A stretch of 64,000 nt of DNA from Bailinhaonella thermotolerans (GTDB lineage Bacteria; Actinomycetota; Actinomycetes; Streptosporangiales; Streptosporangiaceae): contig NZ_QZEY01000023.1 of NCBI RefSeq assembly GCF_003594875.1, positions 1 to 64,000 of the forward strand, written 5' to 3'. The notes beneath the pieces are model-generated. The model made no database searches. It saw only the letters and a program-made list of their open reading frames with translations, and was not told the DNA's origin. The position numbers and the translations under genes are program-made. Below, piece by piece: positions 57,700 through 64,000 of this stretch (position 1 is its first letter; every line of letters starts with the position of its first letter).

Positions 57700-58959
57700 G
57701 TGGAGGCCGTGGAGGCCGTCTTCCGTGAGGAACGGGGACGGCTGCTGGCGGCGCTGGCGCGGCGGTTCGGGGACCTCGACCTGGCCGAGGAGGTCACGTC
57801 CGAGGCGATCGAGGCGGCGCTGGTGCACTGGCCGGTCGAGGGGGTGCCGCCGAAGCCGGGCGCGTGGCTGATGACCACGGCCCGGCGGCGGGCGGTGGAC
57901 CGGCTTCGGCGGGACACGGCGTACGCGGCGCGGCTCGCTCTCCTCCACGCGGAGGCGGAGCGGGCCGCTCCCCCGGCGGCGCCCGGCGAGGACTCCGGGG
58001 AGTTCCCCGACGAGCGGCTGCAGCTCTTCTTCACCTGCGCCCACCCGGCGCTGGCGGCCGAGGACCGCGGGGCGCTGATCCTGCGGTGCCTGGCCGGGCT
58101 GAGCACGCCGGAGGTCGCCCGGGCCTACCTGGTGCCGGACGCGACCATGTCCAAGCGGATCGTGCGGGCCAAGCGGAAGATCCGGGAGGCGAGGATCCCG
58201 TTCCGCGTCCCGGACGCCGGCGAGCTGCCGGAACGGCTGCCGGGTGTGCTCCAGGCGCTGTACTCGATCTTCACCGAGGGGTACGCCGCGACGGCCGGGC
58301 CCGCGCTCCAGCGGTACGACGTGGCCGAGGAGGCCATCCGGCTGGCGCGGATCCTGCGCCGGCTGCTGCCCGGGGAGCGCGAGGTCGCGGGGCTGCTCGC
58401 GCTGATGCTGCTGGTCCACGCGCGCCGCGACGCCCGCGTCGGGCCCGGCGGCGAGCTGGTCCTCCTCGCCGACCAGGAGCGGGGCCGCTGGGACCGCGCG
58501 ATGATCGAGGAGGGCCTCCCGCTGGTCCGGGAGGCCCTGACCGGCGGGCCGCCCGGGCCGTACGGCGTGCAGGCGGCGATCGCGGCCCTGCACGCGGAGG
58601 CGGCGGACGCGGCGGCGACGGACTGGCCGCAGATCGTGGCGCTGTACGACGTGCTGCTGGCGCTGTCCCCGTCGCCGGTCGCGGCGCTCGGCCGGGCGGC
58701 CGCCCTCGCCATGCGCGACGGCCCCGCGGCGGGCCTGGCGGCCCTCGACGAGCTGGCCGGCGAGCCCCGGCTGCGGGACTACCACCCGTACCCCATGGCC
58801 CGCGCCGACCTGCTGGAACGCCTCGGACGCCACGCCGAGGCCGCCGAAGCGTACCGGGCGGCCCTGGCCCTGGCCCGGACCGCCCCCGAGCGCGACCACC
58901 TGCGCCACCGCCTGTCCCGCGTCGAGCCCGCGCCCGGCCGCGGGCTCGAGGGCACCTGA
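57700..58959 (+). CDS. ECF sigma factor with C-terminal extension (ECF42/DUF6596 type)
   Basis: 419 residues. Sigma region 2 (ALARRFGDLDLAEEVTSEAIEAALVHW...PGAWLMTTARRRAVDRLRR) and region 4 (CLAGLSTPEVARAYLVPDATMSKRIVRAKRKIREA) are followed by a 200-residue TPR-like domain (DUF6596), needed for activity in ECF42 members. No anti-sigma factor is present; the DGPF protein precedes it, as the group predicts. GTG 57700 is the start. Confidence 0.93.
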   Translation: MEAVEAVFREERGRLLAALARRFGDLDLAEEVTSEAIEAALVHWPVEGVPPKPGAWLMTTARRRAVDRLRRDTAYAARLALLHAEAERAAPPAAPGEDSGEFPDERLQLFFTCAHPALAAEDRGALILRCLAGLSTPEVARAYLVPDATMSKRIVRAKRKIREARIPFRVPDAGELPERLPGVLQALYSIFTEGYAATAGPALQRYDVAEEAIRLARILRRLLPGEREVAGLLALMLLVHARRDARVGPGGELVLLADQERGRWDRAMIEEGLPLVREALTGGPPGPYGVQAAIAALHAEAADAAATDWPQIVALYDVLLALSPSPVAALGRAAALAMRDGPAAGLAALDELAGEPRLRDYHPYPMARADLLERLGRHAEAAEAYRAALALARTAPERDHLRHRLSRVEPAPGRGLEGT

Positions 58960-59050
58960 GGCCCGCGCGAAGACGCCTGCCCGCGCGTAGGCGCCTTGAG
59001 GCCCGCGAAGACGCCTGCCCGCGCGAAGTCCCGCGAAGACGCGTGAGGGG
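58957..59050. repeat. Short imperfect direct repeats after sigma gene
   Basis: The phrase gaggcccgcg...aagacgcctgcccgcgcg occurs twice about 35 bp apart, with further partial copies (gcgaagacgc, gaggacgcctgagg). This fills the convergent gap between the sigma and LysR genes. Confidence 0.6.
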
Positions 59051-59090
59051 CCCGTGCGAGGACGCCTGAGGTCCCGCCTCGAAGGCGCGG

Positions 59091-60002
59091 TCAGTAGCGG
59101 GCGGGGCGGCCGTTGGACTCGACCGCGTCGGCGGCGGCCCGGGCGAAGGCGTGGGTGCGGGCCGTGGCCCCCGCCGTACGCCAGACGACGGCGACCTCGG
59201 TGTCGGGGGCGTCGTCGAGCGGGACGAAGGCGACGTCGGGGCGGGCGTAGTACCGGCTGACCGAGGCCGCGACCGGCGAGACGCCCTGGCCCGCCGCGAT
59301 GAGGGCCAGGAGCTCCTGGAAGGTGGTGACGTCCTGCCCCCGGGGGACGGGGCGCCCGCTCGGGGTCTCGCGCGGGACGTGGAAGTCCCACCAGTACGCC
59401 GGGGCGGGCCCGGAGACCCCGAAGACGGTGACGCGGGCCAGATCCTCCAGCGAGACCTTCGCACGGCGGGCGAACGGGTGACCGGCGGGGACGGCCAGGA
59501 CGCGGGGCTCCGCGAGCACGACCGGGCCCACGGTGAGGTCGGGCTCCTCGACGGGGAGACGGGTGAGCAGGACGTCCACCTCGCCGTCGCGGAGGGGGCC
59601 GAGCGGGTCGGCGAAGTGGACCTCGCGCATCTGGATCTCGCAGCCGGGATGCCGGGACCGGAAGATCTCCATGATCGACGGGGTCAGCTCGCCCGCGCCC
59701 GCGCCGAGGAAGCCCACCCGCAGCACCCCGTCCACGCCGCGGGCGGCCGCGACGGTCCGCTCCACCAGCGCGTCGAGCCGCCGCACCAGCGGCTCCAGCT
59801 CGGCGTGCAGTCCCGCGCCTAGGGGGGTGAGCGCGACCCGGCGGCTCGTGCGGTCGAACAGGGGCGCGCCGATCCTTCGCTCCAGCTTCTTGATCGTCTG
59901 ACTGACGCGCGCCTGCGAGAGGCGCAGGCGTTCCGCCGTACGGCCGAAGTGCAGCTCCTCGGCCAGGGTCAGGAACGCGTCGATCTCGTGCCGCTCCAGC
60001 AT
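59091..60002 (-). CDS. LysR-family regulator
   Basis: 303 residues. The N-terminal helix-turn-helix is FLTLAEELHFGRTAERLRLSQARVSQTIKKLERRIGAPLFDRTSRRVALTPLG. A type 2 periplasmic-binding-like effector domain follows (LRVGFLGAGAGELTP). It starts at ATG 60002 and is divergent from an MFS exporter and a quinone-oxidoreductase-like gene, which it probably controls. Confidence 0.94.
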   Translation of the reverse strand: MLERHEIDAFLTLAEELHFGRTAERLRLSQARVSQTIKKLERRIGAPLFDRTSRRVALTPLGAGLHAELEPLVRRLDALVERTVAAARGVDGVLRVGFLGAGAGELTPSIMEIFRSRHPGCEIQMREVHFADPLGPLRDGEVDVLLTRLPVEEPDLTVGPVVLAEPRVLAVPAGHPFARRAKVSLEDLARVTVFGVSGPAPAYWWDFHVPRETPSGRPVPRGQDVTTFQELLALIAAGQGVSPVAASVSRYYARPDVAFVPLDDAPDTEVAVVWRTAGATARTHAFARAAADAVESNGRPARY

Positions 60003-60108
60003 TGATAACTCTCGCTTATCCCTCGTTGCCCGCTTCGTCATTGTTCCGCACGCGCCCCGGCACGAGGGTTGAGGCGTCGGGAGACGACTGAGCTGGAGGT
60101 TGAGCGAG

Positions 60109-61569
60109 ATGAGCGCGGTGCTGGAGGCCCCCGCCGCGGCCCCGGTCGGGCCGGGCGGCGAGGACGACGGGCGGATCGCCGGGCGCGGCCTGTGGATGCT
60201 GCTGGTGGCGATGGCCGGGACGTTCCTGGCGATCCTGGACTCGTTCATCGTGAACGTGGCGGTGCCGTCCATCCGGGCGGACCTGAACGCCACGTTCGCG
60301 CAGGTGGAGCTGGCGGTCAGCGGATACGTGCTGGTGTACGGGCTGCTGCTGGTGACCGGCGGGCGGCTGGGCGACCTGTTCGGCGCGCGGCGGCTCTTCA
60401 TGATCGGGACCGCGGTGTTCACGCTGGCGTCGCTGGCGGCCGGGCTCGCGCCCGGCCCGGTCACGCTGATCGCGTTCCGGGTCGCGCAGGCCGTGGGAGC
60501 GGCGCTCCTGTATCCGCAGGTGCTCGCCGTGCTCCAGACCGCGTTCACCGGGCGGGCCAAGGTCAGGGCGTTCGCGGTCTTCGGCGCGACGATCGGGCTG
60601 GCGTCCATCGCCGGGCAGGTCATCGGCGGGCTGCTGATCCACCTCGACCTGTTCGGGCTCGGCTGGCGCAACGTGTTCCTGGTCAACGTCCCCCTCGGGC
60701 TGCTCACGCTCGTCGGCGCGAGCCGTACGCTGCCGGGCGGCGGGGCGCGGGGCGCCCGGCTGGACCTGGTGGGGGTCGGGCTGCTCAGCGGGGCGCTGCT
60801 GCTGCTGTCGCTCCCCCTCGTCGAGGGGCACCAGTCGGGGTGGCCGGCCTGGACGTTCGTCTCGCTGGCCGCGGCCGCGCCCGTGGGCGTCGCGTTCGTG
60901 GCGTGGGAGCGGCGTCTCGCCGCGCGGGGCGGGAGCCCGCTGGTGAACCCCCGGTTGTTCCGGCTGCGGACCTTCTCGGCGGGGAGCGCGATCGGGCTGG
61001 CGTTCTTCGCCGGGAACGCGGGGCTGTTCTTCGTGCTCACGCTGGAGCTCCAGACCGGGCTGGGGTACGGGCCGCTGACCGCCGGGCTCACCTTCGTCCC
61101 GCTCGCGGTGGCGTTCGCGGCGGCCTCGCTGCTGGCCCCGCGCCTGCAGGGGCGGCTCGGACGCCACGTCCTCACCCTCGGATACGCCGTCAACGCCGCC
61201 GGCACGCTCGCGCTGCTGGTCACCGCCTGGGCGGCCGGGCCCGCGCTCACCGGGTGGCTCATGGTCCCGGCGCTGACGGTGATCGGATTCGGCGAGGGCC
61301 TGGGCGTGAGCCCGCTGACCCGTACGGCCCTGAGCCAGGTGCCCGCCGAGGACGCGGGCGCGGCGGGCGGGGTGCTGGGGACCGCGAACGAGCTGGGCAT
61401 GTCGCTGGGGGTCTCCGTCCTCGGGCTGGTGTTCTTCACCGCCCTCGGGTCCCACGACGCCGCCCCCGGGGCGTACACCGGCGCCTTCACGATCGCGCTG
61501 GTCGGCAACCTCGCGCTGGCCCTGACGGCACTCGCCCTGCTGCCGCCGCTCCTGCGCGAGCGCGCCTGA
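60109..61569 (+). CDS. MFS exporter (DHA2/EmrB type)
   Basis: 486 residues, 14 predicted membrane helices. The first helix motif is FLAILDSFIVNVAVPSI, and motif A is GGRLGDLFGARRLFMIG. It is a multidrug or antibiotic exporter of the QacA/EmrB group. The ATG at 60109 is preferred (GGAGG about 9 nt upstream); a TTG at 60100 is also in frame. Controlled by the divergent LysR gene. Confidence 0.92.
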   Translation: MSAVLEAPAAAPVGPGGEDDGRIAGRGLWMLLVAMAGTFLAILDSFIVNVAVPSIRADLNATFAQVELAVSGYVLVYGLLLVTGGRLGDLFGARRLFMIGTAVFTLASLAAGLAPGPVTLIAFRVAQAVGAALLYPQVLAVLQTAFTGRAKVRAFAVFGATIGLASIAGQVIGGLLIHLDLFGLGWRNVFLVNVPLGLLTLVGASRTLPGGGARGARLDLVGVGLLSGALLLLSLPLVEGHQSGWPAWTFVSLAAAAPVGVAFVAWERRLAARGGSPLVNPRLFRLRTFSAGSAIGLAFFAGNAGLFFVLTLELQTGLGYGPLTAGLTFVPLAVAFAAASLLAPRLQGRLGRHVLTLGYAVNAAGTLALLVTAWAAGPALTGWLMVPALTVIGFGEGLGVSPLTRTALSQVPAEDAGAAGGVLGTANELGMSLGVSVLGLVFFTALGSHDAAPGAYTGAFTIALVGNLALALTALALLPPLLRERA

Positions 61570-61624
61570 GGCCGCCGGCCGCTCCATCGATGACCACGCA
61601 CGACAGGACAGGGAGGACCCAAGG

Positions 61625-62533
61625 ATGAAGGCGATTCGCGCGCACGGTCCCGCCGCCGGGATCGACGGGCTCGTGTTCGAGGACGCCCCGCACCCGCACG
61701 CCTCGGAGAACGACGTGATCGTCCGGGTGCGGGCGGCCTCGTTCACGCCCGGGGAACTGGCCTGGCCAGGCACCTGGCACGACCGGGCGGGGCGCGACCG
61801 GGCGCCGGTGATCCCCGGGCACGAGGTGTCGGGGGAGGTCGCCGAACTGGGGCTCGGGACGACGGGGCTCACCGTGGGGCAGCGGGTGTTCGGGCTCACC
61901 GACTGGACGCGGGACGGGACGCTGGCCGAGTACGTCGCGGTCGAGGCGCGGAACCTGGCGCCGCTGCCCGCCTCGATCGGCCACGTGCGCGGCGCGGCCC
62001 TGCCGATGGCCGGGCTCACCGCCTGGCAGGCGCTGTTCGTCCACGGCCGCCTGGAACCCGGGCAGACCGTCGTGATCCACGGCGCGGCCGGCGGGGTCGG
62101 CTCGCTCGCCGTCCAGCTCGCCCGCGACGCCGGCGCCCGTGTCATCGCCACCGGCCGCGCGGCGGACCGCGAGACGGCGGTACGGCTCGGCGCCCACGCC
62201 TTCCTCGACCTGGCGAACGACCCGCTGACCGAGCGGGCCGACGTGGTCTTCGACGTCATCGGCGGCGAGGTCCTGGACCGCTCGGCCGCCCTGGTCCGCC
62301 CGGGCGGCGCCCTCGTCACGATCGCCGCCCCGCCGAGGATCCGGCCCGAGAACGGCCGCGCGGTCTTCTTCGTCGTCGAACCCGACCGCGCCCAGCTCGC
62401 CGAGATCGCCCGCCGGGTGACCGAAGGCCGCCTGGAGCCGGTGGTGGGAGCCGTGCGCCCGCTGGCCGAGGCCGCCGAAGCCTTCCGCTCCCGCCCCCGC
62501 ACCCCCGGAAAGACCGTCATCCAGGTCGCGTGA
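61625..62533 (+). CDS. Zinc-independent quinone oxidoreductase-like (MDR family) enzyme
   Basis: 302 residues. GroES-like N-terminus (IVRVRAASFTPGELAWPGTW), the VIPGHEVSGEV motif, and a Rossmann domain with IHGAAGGVGSLAVQLARDAGARV. No zinc-ligand cysteines, so NADPH:quinone oxidoreductase type. The ATG at 61625 follows GGGAGGACCCAAGG. It sits 55 bp after the MFS gene and is likely in its operon; it may reduce the exported compound's quinone or enone. Confidence 0.9.
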   Translation: MKAIRAHGPAAGIDGLVFEDAPHPHASENDVIVRVRAASFTPGELAWPGTWHDRAGRDRAPVIPGHEVSGEVAELGLGTTGLTVGQRVFGLTDWTRDGTLAEYVAVEARNLAPLPASIGHVRGAALPMAGLTAWQALFVHGRLEPGQTVVIHGAAGGVGSLAVQLARDAGARVIATGRAADRETAVRLGAHAFLDLANDPLTERADVVFDVIGGEVLDRSAALVRPGGALVTIAAPPRIRPENGRAVFFVVEPDRAQLAEIARRVTEGRLEPVVGAVRPLAEAAEAFRSRPRTPGKTVIQVA

Positions 62534-62719
62534 GCCCGCCGCCCGCCTTCCCCGGAAGGTGGGCGGCACGGCGTTCGGGGGAGCCCACCGCGGCGGGTGA
62601 GGTCGCCGACCATGAGGCTGACGGTGGCGGGGGCCACCTCCAGGCGCTCGGCCCGGGCGTTGGATCACCGTCAGGCGGGTGCCGTACGGCGGGCGGGGCC
62701 CGGGGGATCAGGCGGCGGG

Positions 62720-62970
62720 GTGGAGGCGGCGCGGGCCCACCTGCACGACCTCGTCCGGGCGCTCCGCGTGCGGGACCCGGGGCGGGAGACGCCGCGGCAG
62801 GAGGTGCGGCCGGGGCTGCTGCGGCTGCTCGCCTCGACGGGGGACACCCCCGCGTTCGTCGTGGGGCACCGCACGGACGTCCTCGCCTGGACCCCGCTGT
62901 TCGCCCGGCTCATCGTGGACCTGGACGCGCTGCCGCCCCGGGAGCGCAACCCTCATCGCCTACACCGCGA
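62720..62970 (+). pseudogene. Fragment of a MmyB-type XRE regulator
   Basis: One frame reads EAARAHLHDLVRALRVRDPG, RPGLLRLLASTGDTPAFVVG, HRTDVLAWTPLFARLIVDLD and ALPPRERN. This is the start of the MmyB ligand-binding domain that follows the helix-turn-helix in many actinomycete regulators. The helix-turn-helix is missing and the frame becomes arginine-rich after ERN. A GTG at 62720 is the only start in reach. I regard it as a remnant. The surrounding 62534-63142 has no intact gene. Confidence 0.6.
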
Positions 62971-63142
62971 AACCCGCTTCGCCCTCGGAGGCGGCGCTCC
63001 GCGTGATCGCCGCCGCGCCCGGGCCCGTCCGCGTCTGAGCGCCGGACGTCCGCGTCTGAGCGCGGGCCGTCCGCTCTCGGGCGGCGGGCGCGCGCCGTAC
63101 GGCTCACGCGCACGCGCGGGCAGGCGGGGCGGGGCGGGGCGG

Positions 63143-63904
63143 TCAGGCGGGTTTGGCGGCCTCTATGAGGAAGCGGGCGGAGTGGGCGACGAAGCGGCCC
63201 TCCCGCTGGATGTGGTCGTGCATGGCGCGCAGGCGGTCGGCGTGACGCTCGACGGTGAAACCGGGGACGATCCAGATGACCTTGCGGAGGAAGTAGATCA
63301 CCGCGCCGACGTCGAGGAAGGTCATCGGGAGGCGTTCGGACCGCAGGTCCACCACCCGGAGACCGGCCGCCTCCGCCCCGGCGCGCGCGTCCTCGGGCCG
63401 CCGCGCCCGGTACGCCTCCTCGGGCAGGTCGCCGAGGAAGAACTCGGCCAGCTCGAACACGCTCTCCGGGCCCACCTGCTGGGAGAAGTACGTCCCGCCG
63501 GGGCGCAGCACCCGGGCGATCTCCGCCCACCACACGGTCACCGGATGCCGGCTCACCACCAGGTCGAACGTCTCGTCCCGGAACGGCAGCGGCGGCTCGT
63601 CCGCGTCCTCGACGACGGCGGCGCCGCGCGGGTTCAGCAGGTCCCTGGCGCGCGCGGCGTTGGGCGCCCACGACTCGGTGGCCACGGTGAAGGGCGCCAG
63701 CCGGGGCACGCCCGCGAGCACCTCGCCGCCGCCGGTCTGGATGTCGAGCGCCACCTCGGCGCGCGCCATCCGCTCCCCCATCAGCCGCTGGTAACCCCAC
63801 GACGGCCGCGCCTCGGTCGCACGCCCGTCCAGCCAGGAGAAGTCCCAGCCCTCGACCGGCGCCGAGGCCGCCTCCGCCACCAGTTCCTCATACGTACGCC
63901 CCAC
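63143..63904 (-). CDS. SAM-dependent methyltransferase
   Basis: 253 residues, class I fold. Motif I is unusual (VALDIQTGGGEVLAG), followed by AVVEDADEPPLPFRDETFDLVVSRHPVTVWWAEIARVLRPGGTYFSQQVG, typical of UbiE/UbiG-like small-molecule methyltransferases. The C-terminal half has a less common YFLRKVIWIVPGF segment. It starts at GTG 63904. No partner genes are visible before the window ends; 63905-64000 is empty. Confidence 0.88.
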   Translation of the reverse strand: MGRTYEELVAEAASAPVEGWDFSWLDGRATEARPSWGYQRLMGERMARAEVALDIQTGGGEVLAGVPRLAPFTVATESWAPNAARARDLLNPRGAAVVEDADEPPLPFRDETFDLVVSRHPVTVWWAEIARVLRPGGTYFSQQVGPESVFELAEFFLGDLPEEAYRARRPEDARAGAEAAGLRVVDLRSERLPMTFLDVGAVIYFLRKVIWIVPGFTVERHADRLRAMHDHIQREGRFVAHSARFLIEAAKPA

Positions 63905-64000
63905 GCCCGGGATGTTCCCACCCCCGCCCCGGCGCCCGCATCCGGATTTCCCCAGGCAGTGCCCTCCCCGTCCCCCGGGTACGGCGACGCGCGCCCGCCG

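Noticed and set aside
55954-59391. An 1145-codon minus-strand frame across the MFS, YCII and sigma genes
   Set aside because: Its composition is biased and no motif is found. The plus-strand genes on the same DNA are unmistakable.
59091-62668. Long minus-strand frames of 843 and 873 codons across LysR, MFS and oxidoreductase genes
   Set aside because: Only the 303-codon LysR part is a real protein. The rest is antisense shadow of plus-strand genes.

Overview
The window is a high-GC (about 70% or more) actinomycete chromosome segment carrying one integrated mobile element. Three things point to a filamentous or mycobacterial-type actinomycete, most likely in or near Streptosporangiales: a WhiB4/WblA-type regulator, an F420-type nitroreductase, and a backbone order matching the acs-ephE-marP-nth-crp-arsA-whiB4-ponA2 block known from Mycobacterium (Rv3667 to Rv3683 region). 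The species cannot be fixed from sequence alone.

Region 1 (1-22921) is conserved chromosome. In order: a degenerate Fic protein, acetyl-CoA synthetase, a holin-like membrane protein, an epoxide-hydrolase-type enzyme, thioredoxin, a MarP-type membrane serine protease, a CoA-type Nudix protein, endonuclease III, a Crp-family regulator with a Crp box in its own promoter, a metallo-beta-lactamase-fold hydrolase, a second Nudix protein, an AraC regulator (an apparent insertion in the block), RidA, a DUF4177 protein, two ArsA/Get3-type ATPases, WhiB4/WblA, a bifunctional penicillin-binding protein, YqeY and a metallophosphoesterase. The intergenic spaces hold several short tandem repeats.

Region 2 (23021-50543) is a 27.5-kb actinomycete integrative element inserted in the 3' half of tRNA-Pro(CGG). 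Exact 65-bp attL and attR copies bound it. Its left arm has integrase, excisionase, a DUF2637 membrane protein, a TraB/FtsK-type DNA translocase, small membrane proteins and a divergent GntR regulator with a palindromic operator. Its right arm has a replication module with a DnaC-like ATPase, an initiator-like protein carrying a six-unit 15-bp iteron array beside an AT-richer tract, a terminase-small-subunit-like protein and an XRE regulator. Between the arms lie a Cre-like recombinase with a lox-like inverted repeat just upstream, a DUF433/PIN-like toxin-antitoxin pair, a membrane protein with 12-residue repeats and a broken HNH endonuclease gene.

The most interesting cargo is an eight-gene, mostly translationally coupled operon (38136 down to 30463): sugar epimerase, thymidylate-synthase homologue, NodU/TobZ-type carbamoyltransferase, glycosyltransferase, radical SAM enzyme, small P-loop kinase, methyltransferase and APH-like phosphotransferase. 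A divergent XRE-TPR regulator and a 2'-5' RNA ligase-like protein sit upstream. The thymidylate-synthase homologue has Asp where thymidylate synthases have the dUMP-selecting Asn, which predicts a cytosine nucleotide hydroxymethylase. With the adjacent carbamoyltransferase this suggests production of a 5-carbamoyloxymethyl (and perhaps glycosylated) cytosine, either as a nucleoside metabolite or as a DNA hypermodification. Palindromes with GATC centres flank the cassette.

Region 3 (50544-64000) is accessory chromosome: FMN reductase with a TetR regulator; a locus with an eight-cysteine 57-residue peptide, a membrane thioredoxin-like protein and a signal-peptidase-like protein; an F420-type nitroreductase; MarR with an MFS exporter; a YCII/ECF sigma pair; LysR with an MFS exporter and a quinone-oxidoreductase-like enzyme; and a methyltransferase.
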